Shown: one piece after another, positions 24,664-32,848 of the stretch
Layout of the letters: every line of letters begins with the position of its first letter
Numbering within the stretch: the stretch's first letter is position 1
Assembly (NCBI RefSeq): GCF_024684275.1
Contig: NZ_JAIKXF010000053.1
Coordinates: forward strand, 19,762-83,761
DNA from: Ruminococcus sp.
GTDB lineage: Bacteria; Bacillota_A; Clostridia; Oscillospirales; Ruminococcaceae
Reading direction: 5' to 3'
Length of the DNA: 64,000 nucleotides
Notes under the pieces: generated by a model
The model's database searches: none
Told to the model about the DNA's origin: nothing
The model's input: only the letters and a program-made list of their open reading frames with translations
Made by a program: the position numbers and the translations under genes

Positions 24664-26766
24664 TCATTCTCCTCTGAGCTTATCAAGATCAAGGTCTCCT
24701 GCGAATACCTCCATATCCTTGCCGAGAGCGTTAGGAACTATGGAGAAGGTGTTGGAGATACCGTCCTGTGCGTGTCTGAAGGGGAGCTTAGCTACAGATG
24801 AGAGTGAAGCTACAGCGCCGTGAGTATCTCTGCCGTGCATAGGGTTAGCTCCCGGAGCGAGAGGAACACCCTGCTTTCTGCCGTCGGGAGTATTACCTGT
24901 CTTCTTGCCGTATACAACATTAGATGTGATAGTGAGTATAGACATTGTAGGTACACCGTCGCGGTAGGTGTGGTGCTTTCTTATGCAGTCCATAAAGCGG
25001 CGTACTACCTCAACTGCAAGCTGGTCAACTCTGTCGTCGTTGTTGCCGTACTTCGGGAAATCTCCCTCGATCTCATAGTCAACGACTACATTCTTTGCAA
25101 CGCCTGTTACATTGCCTGCCTTGTCCTTTATTTCAATATCCTTACGGATAGGCTTTACCTTAGCATACTTGATAGCTGAGAGAGAATCTGCCACAACGGA
25201 AAGACCTGCGATACCTGTTGCAAAATAACGCTTTACATCTCTGTCGTGGAGAGCCATTTGCAGTCTCTCGTAGCTGTATTTGTCGTGCATATAGTGGATA
25301 ACGTTGAGGGTGTTTACATAAAGTCCTGCCAGCCACTCCATCATATCCATGTACTTCTCCCAAACATCGTCGAAGTCGAGATACTCGCTGTCCACAGGTC
25401 TGTACTTAGGACCTACCTGTAAGCCGAGACGCTCGTCCACACCGCCGTTTATAGCGTAGAGCAGGCACTTTGCCAGATTAGCTCTCGCGCCGAAGAACTG
25501 CATCTCCTTGCCTACACGCATTGATGATACACAGCAGGCGATAGCGTAGTCATCACCGTGGACAACTCTCATCATATCGTCGTTCTCGTACTGGATAGAC
25601 GAGGTCTTGATAGACATCTTAGCGCAGTATTCCTTGAACTTTCTCGGGAGCTTCGTTGACCAGAGTATAGTCATATTAGGCTCGGGAGCTGTTCCGAGGT
25701 TCTCCAGTGTGTGGAGATAGCGGAAGCTGTTCTTTGTTACGAGGTGGTGACCGTCAACGTCAACGCCGCCGATAGATTCTGTTATCCATGTGGGGTCGCC
25801 TGAGAAGAGCTCGTTGTACTCGGGAGTACGTGCGAACTTTACTATACGGAGTTTCATGATGAAGTGGTCGATGAGTTCCTGAGCCTGTTCCTCTGTGAGG
25901 ATACCGCGCTCCATGTCGCGCTGAATGAATATATCGAGAAATGTGGAAGTTCTTCCCAGTGACATAGCCGCACCGTTCTGCTCCTTTACAGCAGCAAGAT
26001 AGCCGAAGTAGAGCCACTGAACGGCTTCCTTTGCGTTAGCCGCAGGCTTTGAGATGTCAAAGCCGTATATCTCGCCAAGCTTTTTGAGGTCCTGAAGTGC
26101 GCGGACCTGCTCTGCAAGTTCCTCGCGGAGACGGATATTCTTTGAGGTCATTCTCACCAGTGAAGTATCTATCTGGTGCTTCTTGTCCTCGATAAGGAGG
26201 TCAACGCCGTAGAGTGCTACACGACGGTAGTCGCCAATGATACGGCCTCTGCCGTAAGCGTCGGGGAGACCTGTGAGTATAGCCGAGTGACGTGCAAGTC
26301 TCATCTCGGGAGTATAAGCGTCGAAAACGCCCTGATTGTGAGTTTTTCTGTACTTTGTGAATATCTCAACTACCTCGGGATCAACTTCATAGCCGTACTC
26401 CTTGCAAGCCTGCTGAGCCATACGGATACCGCCGAAAGGCTGTAATGCACGCTTGAATGGCTTGTCCGTCTGGAGGCCTACGATCTGCTCTAAGTCCTTG
26501 TCAAGATAGCCTGCACCGTGTGAAGTTATAGTTGATATGATCTTGGTGTCCATGTCGAGAACGCCGCCTGCTTCGCGCTCCTGCCGGGAGAGGTACATTA
26601 CCTTGTCCCACAGCTTTTTTGTTGCTTCCGTAGGGGGGGCGAGGAAGCTTTCGTCGCCCTCATAAGGAGTGTAATTCTTCTTGATAAAATCTCTGACGTT
26701 TACAGAAGTATGACTCCATCTGCCCTCTGTAAAGCCGTCCCATTCCTTTTGCCATGTATTGATCAT
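24664..26766 (-). CDS. pflB: Formate C-acetyltransferase (pyruvate formate-lyase) lacking the glycyl-radical domain
   Basis: 700 residues against about 750-760 for ordinary PflB. It converts pyruvate and CoA to acetyl-CoA and formate. The N-terminus ([21 protein letters not shown]) and the active-site pair Cys411-Cys412 ([14 protein letters not shown]) are intact. The chain runs to [26 protein letters not shown] and ends where E. coli PflB continues into its radical domain. That domain is encoded apart at 24159. A second PflB starts at 63850 on the other strand. Anaerobic fermentation to formate and acetate is typical of Ruminococcus. Confidence 0.93.
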   Translation of the reverse strand: MINTWQKEWDGFTEGRWSHTSVNVRDFIKKNYTPYEGDESFLAPPTEATKKLWDKVMYLSRQEREAGGVLDMDTKIISTITSHGAGYLDKDLEQIVGLQTDKPFKRALQPFGGIRMAQQACKEYGYEVDPEVVEIFTKYRKTHNQGVFDAYTPEMRLARHSAILTGLPDAYGRGRIIGDYRRVALYGVDLLIEDKKHQIDTSLVRMTSKNIRLREELAEQVRALQDLKKLGEIYGFDISKPAANAKEAVQWLYFGYLAAVKEQNGAAMSLGRTSTFLDIFIQRDMERGILTEEQAQELIDHFIMKLRIVKFARTPEYNELFSGDPTWITESIGGVDVDGHHLVTKNSFRYLHTLENLGTAPEPNMTILWSTKLPRKFKEYCAKMSIKTSSIQYENDDMMRVVHGDDYAIACCVSSMRVGKEMQFFGARANLAKCLLYAINGGVDERLGLQVGPKYRPVDSEYLDFDDVWEKYMDMMEWLAGLYVNTLNVIHYMHDKYSYERLQMALHDRDVKRYFATGIAGLSVVADSLSAIKYAKVKPIRKDIEIKDKAGNVTGVAKNVVVDYEIEGDFPKYGNNDDRVDQLAVEVVRRFMDCIRKHHTYRDGVPTMSILTITSNVVYGKKTGNTPDGRKQGVPLAPGANPMHGRDTHGAVASLSSVAKLPFRHAQDGISNTFSIVPNALGKDMEVFAGDLDLDKLRGE

Positions 26767-26798
26767 AACACATTACTCCTTTACAATGATCTAAGATA

Positions 26799-26827
26799 AT
26801 ATTACCACATTGTTTAATTATTGTCAA
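26799..26827 (-). promoter_or_regulatory. pflB promoter (copy A)
   Basis: On the minus strand TTGACA (complement 26822-26827), 17-base spacer, TAATAT (complement 26799-26804). The second pflB has the same arrangement at 63780-63808. Confidence 0.8.
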
Positions 26828-27083
26828 TCTGCCTATTAACGTCAGGTAACGGGAAAATGCCGTTTTTCGTTTTATCAGATTACAAATTATCAGCCGTCCC
26901 CTGAGGCGGCGTATTATTTTTTGCGGAGAATTGGAACATTCGGCTCATGCCGAAATGATGAGTATCAAAAATGTGTGAACTTGTTTGGCTTATTTGTGCA
27001 TTAGATAGAACTTAGAACTAAGAGCTAAGAACTAAGAGCTAAGTAGGGGACGGCGTCCTCGACGTCCCACAAGTAATTAGCAA
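26828..27083. other. pflB upstream region and repeat run
   Basis: No gene. Two blocks are shared with the upstream region of the second pflB (63605-63760): a ttacaaattatc/gataaaac block near 26860-26895 and a block containing ttcacac/gtgtgaac and aatttgtgcat-like sequence at 26965-27005. The run cttagaactaagagctaag follows at 27009-27043 and a short GGGGACG...CGTCCC palindrome at 27047-27070. Confidence 0.55.
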
Positions 27084-27392
27084 TTAGAAAGCGGTTTCAC
27101 CGCTGATGATTGTTTCCTTAACGACTCTTGCTCCCGTGTCGAATACCCACACTCTGTTTTTTACGGTTCTGCCGTCATCAAGGGTGAATTTGTCAAAGGT
27201 CTCGCCGCGGCAGTCAGGACTTTCGTGTATAAGCCTTGACGCAGACGGAATTGGCTCGGAGATATACCACTTGCCGAGCATATGATAAATACAGCTTATC
27301 TTTCCGCTGTTGTAAAGCGTTTCTATCTCTGTTATCGTTTTGCCGAAGAGCTTTTTAAGTTCTTCTTCGGTGATATTTTTGTATCCTTCCAT
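27084..27392 (-). CDS. Small protein of unknown function
   Basis: 102 residues with aaaggaaa before the ATG. It is soluble, starts with a helical NITEEELKKLFGKTITEIETL segment and continues in short strands (KISCIYHMLGKWYISE, GRTVKNRVWVFDTGARVVKE). Two cysteines are present. There is no signal peptide. It has no counterpart between AI-2E permease and pflB in the second copy of this region, where only repeats are found. Function unknown. Confidence 0.55.
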   Translation of the reverse strand: MEGYKNITEEELKKLFGKTITEIETLYNSGKISCIYHMLGKWYISEPIPSASRLIHESPDCRGETFDKFTLDDGRTVKNRVWVFDTGARVVKETIISGETAF

Positions 27393-27448
27393 GTTGTTTC
27401 CTTTTTTACGGCGGATAATATCCGCCCCTACAAACTAATCACTACTTA

Positions 27449-28654
27449 CTACTTTCTACTCACTTTTTTAGGCTTCTGCGGTTTCTTTGGCTTGGGCAGC
27501 TTAACCTGCTTCTTGTCATCGGGAGAAGCTATCCCCAGCTCGGATTCCTTAGCTTCAAGGACATGGAAGCTTAGCTTATACAGCGTAGCCGCCAGCGGTA
27601 CGCCCAGTATCATACCGAAGATACCGAAAAGTCCGCCGCCGAGAGTAACAGCCGCAAGAGTCCATATACTCGGCAGTCCAACAGAGCCGCCCACTACCTT
27701 TGGGTAGATGATATTTCCCTCTATCTGCTGTAGTATGATAAGGAATATGAGGAATATCAGCGCCTGCATCGGGCTTTCCGTCAGGATAATGAATGCGCTT
27801 ATGCCTGCACCGATGAATGCACCCACGATAGGGATAAATGCGGTTACGCCCACAAGAGTTCCCGACATTGCGGCGAAGGGGAGCTTCAATATCTTCATGC
27901 CGATGAAGCACAGCGAGCCGAGGATTATAGCTTCCACGAACTGTCCAACAAAGAAGCTCTGGAAGGTCTCGTTGGCTGTATGGAAGATATGAGAGCTTTT
28001 TTTGTTGAATTCATCGCTGAAATACGCCTTTCTGATACGGTTGCCGTCGCGGAAGAGCTTATCCTTGCGGAGGAGAAGGTAGACTGCGAATATCAGTCCC
28101 AGCACGATGTTCGTAACAGCAGAGGTAAGCCCTCCTATTATGCCCAGTGCGGAGCTGAGTATGCCTGCGAGCCCCGATGTCAGGAGCTTTGAACCCTTTT
28201 CAGCAATATTTGCCCAATCGAATTCGACGGTGCTTATCTGTTCCTGTATCTCTGGGTATTCATTGAGCTTGCCCATTACGAAATCCTTAGCAGATGTAAA
28301 GGCAGGCGGTATCTCGGCGTAGAGAACTCCGAAAGCAGAGGCTATTTCGGGAACGATTATATACATGACAAGGATCACCATCGCAATGGCAATGGCAAAT
28401 GAACACAGCAGACAAACAGGTCTCCGCGTTACTGTAACAGCCTTAGATGTGCTTTTCGGGAAGTAGTGCTTTTCAAAGTAATTCATGATGATGTTGAAGA
28501 TATAGGCTATCATAAAGCCCATAACAAGTGGCTTTAAAGCGCCAAGCACTAAAGATATCAGGTTTGCAAGTACATGGAAATTCTGGGTTATTACGCAGAC
28601 GGCGACAGCCAGAACTGCGATAAAGATATATTTTTTTATGTCGTTTTTATTCAT
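27449..28654 (-). CDS. AI-2E family permease (copy A)
   Basis: 401 residues from the ATG complementary to 28652-28654, which matches the start of the copy at 62174. Hydrophobic helices at about 10-30, 35-60, 75-100, 155-190 and four or more in 215-360 give the usual AI-2E (PerM/YtvI) layout, with the long amphipathic middle region FTSAKDFVMGKLNEYPEIQEQI and the signature VTAFIPIVGAFIGAGISAFI. The C-terminal tail is basic (KQVKLPKPKKPQKPKKVSRK). Members are proposed exporters of small solutes or Na+/H+ antiporters; the substrate is unknown. It is divergent from the vWA gene. Confidence 0.88.
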   Translation of the reverse strand: MNKNDIKKYIFIAVLAVAVCVITQNFHVLANLISLVLGALKPLVMGFMIAYIFNIIMNYFEKHYFPKSTSKAVTVTRRPVCLLCSFAIAIAMVILVMYIIVPEIASAFGVLYAEIPPAFTSAKDFVMGKLNEYPEIQEQISTVEFDWANIAEKGSKLLTSGLAGILSSALGIIGGLTSAVTNIVLGLIFAVYLLLRKDKLFRDGNRIRKAYFSDEFNKKSSHIFHTANETFQSFFVGQFVEAIILGSLCFIGMKILKLPFAAMSGTLVGVTAFIPIVGAFIGAGISAFIILTESPMQALIFLIFLIILQQIEGNIIYPKVVGGSVGLPSIWTLAAVTLGGGLFGIFGMILGVPLAATLYKLSFHVLEAKESELGIASPDDKKQVKLPKPKKPQKPKKVSRK

Positions 28655-28807
28655 AGTAAGCCGAAAAACGGCAAGCCCTCCAATCATATATCATGTCTTT
28701 ATTAATTTGCGCTCACCGAACTGTGTTCGGGGCAGTAACCGCCTGAAGGCAGTTACTGAGTTTACATTTATTATACATTATATATGTGTTGATGTCACGA
28801 TATTAAA

Positions 28808-28826
28808 TGTTAAATTTGTGTGAACA
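28808..28826. promoter_or_regulatory. Conserved imperfect palindrome in divergent intergenic region
   Basis: TGTTAA-N7-TGAACA, inside a 23-base block (28804-28826) that is identical in the other copy of this intergenic region (62069-62091 complement). It lies between the AI-2E gene and the vWA promoter. Confidence 0.5.
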
Positions 28827-28869
28827 ATTGTGAGAACGAGGATAAAATACATACCTGCCCTATATATAC

Positions 28870-28898
28870 TTGACCTGTCTGTACTTTTATGCTATAAT
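28870..28898 (+). promoter_or_regulatory. Promoter of the vWA-PP2C operon (copy A)
   Basis: TTGACC (28870-28875), 17-base spacer, TATAAT (28893-28898). Confidence 0.82.
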
Positions 28899-28948
28899 AC
28901 ATTTAGTTTATTATGTACTTAATAAAGAATAGGACGGAGGTAAATATC

Positions 28949-29686
28949 ATGCCAGGTTTAGATGATTACGCTCCTGCTGTCAGAAAGGTCATGACACTTT
29001 TCTATGTCATTGATACTTCGGGAAGTATGCAGGGCAGTAAAATAGGACAAGTAGAATCAGCTCTTGAAGAGGTTATGCAGACATTACAGGAAATAAGCGA
29101 TGAAAGTGATGATGCAGAGATCAAAATTGCCGTTCTGGAGTTTTCTACAGGTGCTTCATGGGTAACTCCCGAGCCTGTTTCTCCCGAGGGATACCGCTTC
29201 AAGACCTTTGAAGCCTGCGGTGTCACCGATTTTGGAGCTGCCTGCAAGGAGCTTGACAAAAAGCTCTCACGAAATGAGTTCTTACAGACTGCCGCCGGCG
29301 CATATCCGCCTGTAATACTCCTTTTCAGTGACGGCGGTCCTACAGATAACTGGGAGAGCGGACTTGACGCTCTTAAAAAGAATAACTGGTACAAGCGCTC
29401 TATCAAGATAGCGTTCGCTATCGGCGATGATGCAGATAAGGACGTTCTTGCACGTTTTTCGGGAAGCTCGGAAACGGTTCTCGATGTAAAGAATAAGGAT
29501 CAGCTCCGCCTTATGATAGAAAAGGCAAGCGTTATCACCAGCGTATTTGCAAGCCATTCAAGTACTGTTGACAGCGACACTGATCCTGTTGAAATATCAA
29601 AGAAGCTTGCTGAGGACGTTCAGACTCAGACATCAGAGGCTCTCAGCGACGCCAATACCGCCGATTGGGACGAAGCAGACTGGTAA
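28949..29686 (+). CDS. TerY-like vWA domain protein (copy A)
   Basis: 245 residues from ATG 28949, with ggaggt upstream; an earlier in-frame ATG at 28913 overlaps the promoter region. The MIDAS metal site is DTSGSM (22-27), with later Thr and Asp in GVTDFGAA and LFSDGGPTDN. The sequence is typical of TerY. The C-terminus is acidic and ends DWDEADW. TerY proteins are partners of a PP2C phosphatase and a kinase in the TerY-P triad linked to stress responses; the PP2C follows here but no kinase is seen. Copy B differs at four residues only. Confidence 0.92.
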   Translation: MPGLDDYAPAVRKVMTLFYVIDTSGSMQGSKIGQVESALEEVMQTLQEISDESDDAEIKIAVLEFSTGASWVTPEPVSPEGYRFKTFEACGVTDFGAACKELDKKLSRNEFLQTAAGAYPPVILLFSDGGPTDNWESGLDALKKNNWYKRSIKIAFAIGDDADKDVLARFSGSSETVLDVKNKDQLRLMIEKASVITSVFASHSSTVDSDTDPVEISKKLAEDVQTQTSEALSDANTADWDEADW

Positions 29687-29695
29687 GGTGAGGCT

Positions 29696-30709
29696 ATGGA
29701 AAAAATAATTTCCTTTGCTCAGACGATCGTCGGCGCCTCACATCTCAGCAAAGACATAGTATGTCAGGACAGCTCTCTTTCCGAAGACCATGAGAGCTAC
29801 TCATTTGCGGCGGCGGCTGACGGTCACGGCAGTCCATGCTATCTCCGCACGGAGAGAGGCTCAAGATTTGCTGTTGAGTGCGCGGCAGAGTGCGTTGCAG
29901 AGTTCCTTGACAGTGTCGGAAATGCCGCCGAGGTACTTGCCGATGAGAGACAGCGAGAGGAGCTTTTCAATCAGCTCTGGCGCAGTATCATCGCGCGCTG
30001 GCATGACAAGACAGAGCAGGACTTTAAAAACGAGCCCTTTACCGAGGAGGAGTACAGCCGTATCCCGGAGAAGTTTGCTTCATATATAAAGCGCTATGAG
30101 AGCGGTGAGTATATCGGCGCTTATGGAACGACGCTTCTGTTTGCGGTAGTCACCGAGGACTATGCCTTTGGTGCTCAGATAGGTGACGGAAAATGCGTAG
30201 TCATCGACGGCGACAGCAATGTATGTGCGCCTATACCCGATGATCCGCGGTGCTATGAGAACGTTACCACGTCCATGTGTCAGGACGACGCAGCACTTTC
30301 GGCAAGATTTTTCTATCTTCCAAAGGGACTTATGCCTGCGGCTGTGTTTCTTTGCACTGACGGTGTTGAGAACTCATACTGGAATGAGGAGCAGCTTTTC
30401 GGCTTCTTCCGCGGTCTTGCCCTTACTATAGTTGAAAACGGCTTAGAGGACGGAGTGACACAGCTGGCGGAATTTCTGCCTGCTATGACGAAAAAGGGCA
30501 GCGGCGACGATGTTACCTGCTCGGGTATCATCAATATGCCGAAGCTGGGCGCCTGCTCGGACGGAATACGCGAGGACCTTGAGGCTGCTGCCGCAGCGGC
30601 AATGGCTGAGGAGGCAGTACCCGAGAATATCGAATATGCTGACGAGGAATCCCAGCAGGTCATTTCAGACGTAGAAAATGAAGAATTAAAAATAGAGAAT
30701 GAAGAATGA
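29696..30709 (+). CDS. PP2C-type protein phosphatase (copy A)
   Basis: 337 residues, 9 nt after the vWA gene. PP2C motifs include GASHLSKDIVCQDSS, AAADGHGSPCYL, AYGTTLLFAVV, QIGDGKCVVID, LCTDGVENSYW and GSGDDVTCSGII, supplying the acidic metal ligands. It should remove phosphate from Ser/Thr of an unknown partner, perhaps the vWA protein. The last 11 residues ENEELKIENEE are encoded by a dispersed gaagaattaaaaat-type repeat; copy B has an unrelated tail, so the end of this gene was replaced by repeat sequence. Confidence 0.92.
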   Translation: MEKIISFAQTIVGASHLSKDIVCQDSSLSEDHESYSFAAAADGHGSPCYLRTERGSRFAVECAAECVAEFLDSVGNAAEVLADERQREELFNQLWRSIIARWHDKTEQDFKNEPFTEEEYSRIPEKFASYIKRYESGEYIGAYGTTLLFAVVTEDYAFGAQIGDGKCVVIDGDSNVCAPIPDDPRCYENVTTSMCQDDAALSARFFYLPKGLMPAAVFLCTDGVENSYWNEEQLFGFFRGLALTIVENGLEDGVTQLAEFLPAMTKKGSGDDVTCSGIINMPKLGACSDGIREDLEAAAAAAMAEEAVPENIEYADEESQQVISDVENEELKIENEE

Positions 30710-30712
30710 AAC

Positions 30713-30742
30713 GTAGGGGCGAACATGGTTCGCCTCTTTTTC
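30713..30742 (+). terminator. Terminator after PP2C copy A
   Basis: GGGGCGAAC...GTTCGCCTC followed by TTTTT. It belongs to the GGGGCG-ACATTGT-CGCCC palindrome family. Confidence 0.8.
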
Positions 30743-30794
30743 ATGCTGTTTTATGTCGAAAAGTGTCGAATAATAATTTTTTTGAAAAAAGCTC

Positions 30795-30851
30795 TTGACA
30801 AATCAGAACAGATGTTCTATAATATGATTACAAGGAATGGAACGTTAGTTC
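30795..30851 (+). promoter_or_regulatory. Promoter with two LexA-type boxes (copy A)
   Basis: TTGACA (30795-30800), 17-base spacer, TATAAT (30818-30823). The spacer ends in GAACAGATGTTC (30806-30817), an exact fit to the GAAC-RNRY-GTTC LexA box of Gram-positives. A second GAACGTTAGTTC lies at 30840-30851, just after the expected start of transcription. Copy B has both at the same places. Confidence 0.75.
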
Positions 30852-30922
30852 TCAAAGCTATCTTATCAAGGGTGCAGCGACAAGCTACTCGTGCTTCTTT
30901 TTTATTAATAAGGGGGCAAATC

Positions 30923-31156
30923 ATGACACAACTCATCAAAAACTACACCAACAGCCGTGATATGGTAAAACAGCGCATAACCGAGCTTTCCACACTCAGG
31001 AGGGCTCTGCTTAAAAGGGGGGATATCCGCAGAGTCTCAGAGCTGGACCTTGACCGCCGCATTCAGCTGCTCTATGAGGAGCACGGCGAAATGCAGGCGA
31101 TAATTTCTCATCTCACTTCGTACAACAGGAGGCGTGAGAGCGTTGAGAAATATTGA
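30923..31156 (+). CDS. Small helical protein of the SOS-box operon (copy A)
   Basis: 77 residues from ATG 30923 with agggggc upstream. The protein is basic and almost entirely helical: TQLIKNYTNSRDMVKQRITELSTLRRALLKRGD, then a central ELDLDRRIQLLYEEHGEM and a final RRR. Copy B has the same length. It overlaps the next gene by 23 nt. The pattern resembles short coiled-coil proteins paired with sigma-like regulators in Clostridia mobile elements, but I cannot name a family. Confidence 0.7.
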   Translation: MTQLIKNYTNSRDMVKQRITELSTLRRALLKRGDIRRVSELDLDRRIQLLYEEHGEMQAIISHLTSYNRRRESVEKY

Positions 31157-31442
31157 TATAAGGTATTCAGACAAAATGAAGGGCAGAGAGGATATTGGCA
31201 TTAAGCGAATCCTCAGCCGCGGAAAAAAGGACGAAAGTGCGTCAAGGCTCCGCAGTATTCTGTTAAAAGTTATTAATAATGAGCTGACACCGAGACAAAA
31301 AGAGATAATTATGCTATACTATTTTAAGGACGCTGATGTGGCAGCTATAAGCGAAAGGCTTGGTGTGTCCCAGCAGGCGGTCTATGCGTCTATGTCACGC
31401 GCCAAAACTAAAATTTACAGTATACTTAAATATTACATCTGA
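31134..31442 (+). CDS. Sigma-70 region 4-like HTH protein (copy A)
   Basis: 102 residues from GTG 31134; a TTG at 31143 is better spaced from aggagg and is a likely alternative. The second half is a sigma region 4 helix-turn-helix: LTPRQKEIIMLYYFKDADVAAISERLGVSQQAVYASMSRAKTKI. The first half is basic and has no region 2, so it is not a full sigma factor. It may bind DNA as a regulator. Expression should follow the LexA-box promoter. Confidence 0.8.
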   Translation: MRALRNIDIRYSDKMKGREDIGIKRILSRGKKDESASRLRSILLKVINNELTPRQKEIIMLYYFKDADVAAISERLGVSQQAVYASMSRAKTKIYSILKYYI

Positions 31443-31451
31443 GGAGGCATT

Positions 31452-32780
31452 ATGGATACTCCTATATATGATTTTTTGCGAAGCTACGCTGCTTCGGGTA
31501 CGCTCAGAGCTCATATGCCCGGTCACAAAGGGAATACCGATGCAGAGCTTGGTGAGCTGTTTGCACTTGACATCACCGAGATAAATGGGGCGGACAGCCT
31601 TTTTGAGGCTGACGGAATAATCGCTCAGAGCGAGCACAATACTTCGAGACTATACGGCAGCAAGGCTTCTGTGTTTTCAGCAGGAGGTTCAACACTCTGC
31701 ATACAGGCTATGCTGGCTCTTATGAAGCAGGAGCGCCGCCGCGTAATAGCGGTCAGGAACGTTCACCGCGCTTTTCTCAATGCGGCGGCTTTGCTTCGTC
31801 TGGACGTCCAGTGGATAATGCCCAGATACAGCGGCGGTATCCTGTCGGGCGAGCTTCAGCTCGCCGACGTGGCGGCGGCATTAGCCGCCGACCACACGCC
31901 AGCCTGTGTTTATGTGACCTCACCTGATTACACGGGCAGGCTGGCGGATACCGCCGCACTGGCTCGGCTATGCCACAGCTATGGAGCGAAGCTCCTTGTG
32001 GATAATGCCCATGGCGCACATCTGGCGTTTATGGAGAAGAATCAGCACCCTATAGCTCTGGGAGCTGATCTTTGCTGCGATTCTGCACATAAAATGCTGC
32101 CTGCTCTTACGGGAGCAGCGATACTGCATACCTCATGTGAGGAGTATGTCCCGAGACTCAAGCAGGCGACGAGCCTTTTTGGCTCAACAAGTCCGTCATA
32201 TCTTATTATGGCATCTCTTGACCTGTGCAACCGCTATATCTCAGAGAGTATCAGGGACGACATTGCCGCGGCGATGCCGCGGCTTGCGGAGCTTCGCTCC
32301 GCACTCTCAGGGATTTATGTATTTGCGGATTCCGAACCATTTCATATTACGGTCGAAGCCGCTGAAAGCGGCTTCTGCGGCAGCGAATTAGCGGAGCTTC
32401 TTAGAAAAGAGGGCGTGGAATGTGAGTATGCCGATGATGAGCTGGTTATACTTCTTATGTCACCTTTTTCGGCTGAGGAGGACTACAGGCGGCTTCAAGC
32501 CGCGCTGGAAAGCGCGGCATCGGGAGCTTCTCCCGTATGTATTGAGCCCTTTAGCTTTCAGCCGAAGCTCCCGCAAATGGCTTTAGCCATTTGTGAAGCC
32601 GCCTTTGCAGAGTCTGAGGAAATTCCTGTTGAGGAAGCTGAGGGACGTATCTGTGCGTCGGTCAAGGTACCATGTCCGCCTGCAATACCCATAGCCGTCA
32701 GCGGTGAGTTGATCGACAGTGAGTGCATAGACCTGTTCCGTGCATATGGCATAAAAACGGTCCTTGTGGTGAAAAATTAG
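31452..32780 (+). CDS. Orn/Lys/Arg decarboxylase-like PLP protein (copy A)
   Basis: 442 residues, 9 nt after the HTH gene and with gaggagg upstream. AHMPGHKG near the start, DITEINGADSLFEADGII, the AGGSTLCIQAML segment and the PLP lysine in SAHKMLPALTG mark the fold-type I Orn/Lys/Arg decarboxylase group. It is shorter than Bacillus SpeA-type enzymes (about 480-490), mainly at the C-terminus. The substrate cannot be told. Placement after a LexA-box promoter and an HTH protein is odd for a polyamine enzyme but is the same in copy B. Confidence 0.85.
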   Translation: MDTPIYDFLRSYAASGTLRAHMPGHKGNTDAELGELFALDITEINGADSLFEADGIIAQSEHNTSRLYGSKASVFSAGGSTLCIQAMLALMKQERRRVIAVRNVHRAFLNAAALLRLDVQWIMPRYSGGILSGELQLADVAAALAADHTPACVYVTSPDYTGRLADTAALARLCHSYGAKLLVDNAHGAHLAFMEKNQHPIALGADLCCDSAHKMLPALTGAAILHTSCEEYVPRLKQATSLFGSTSPSYLIMASLDLCNRYISESIRDDIAAAMPRLAELRSALSGIYVFADSEPFHITVEAAESGFCGSELAELLRKEGVECEYADDELVILLMSPFSAEEDYRRLQAALESAASGASPVCIEPFSFQPKLPQMALAICEAAFAESEEIPVEEAEGRICASVKVPCPPAIPIAVSGELIDSECIDLFRAYGIKTVLVVKN

Positions 32781-32789
32781 CGCAGACTA

Positions 32790-32818
32790 TTGCAATTTCT
32801 CAGTATTTATGATAGAAT
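32790..32818 (+). promoter_or_regulatory. Promoter of DUF1292 gene (copy A)
   Basis: TTGCAA (32790-32795), 17-base spacer, TAGAAT (32813-32818). Copy B has TTGCAA-N17-TAAAAT in the same place. Confidence 0.72.
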
Positions 32819-32848
32819 ATAGTAAAATACTATTGCGGAGGTTAAGCC

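Noticed and set aside
24159..26766. PFL split as a simple frameshift
   Set aside because: The halves are separated by an independent frame, and both downstream genes have their own ribosome binding sites and starts, so no single indel joins them.
28808..28826. Rex or FNR operator
   Set aside because: Spacing of TGTTAA-N7-TGAACA does not fit TTGTTAA-N4-TTAACAA (Rex) or TTGAT-N4-ATCAA (FNR).
28949..30709. A full tellurite resistance (Ter) locus
   Set aside because: No TerZ, TerD, TerC, TerB or kinase gene is found around either vWA-PP2C pair.
30855..30900. SAM riboswitch-like start (cttatcaagggt) in the leaders of the small helical genes
   Set aside because: Only the first dozen bases resemble the S-box; the conserved GGAGGGA and GAAACCCGGCAACC parts are missing in both copies.
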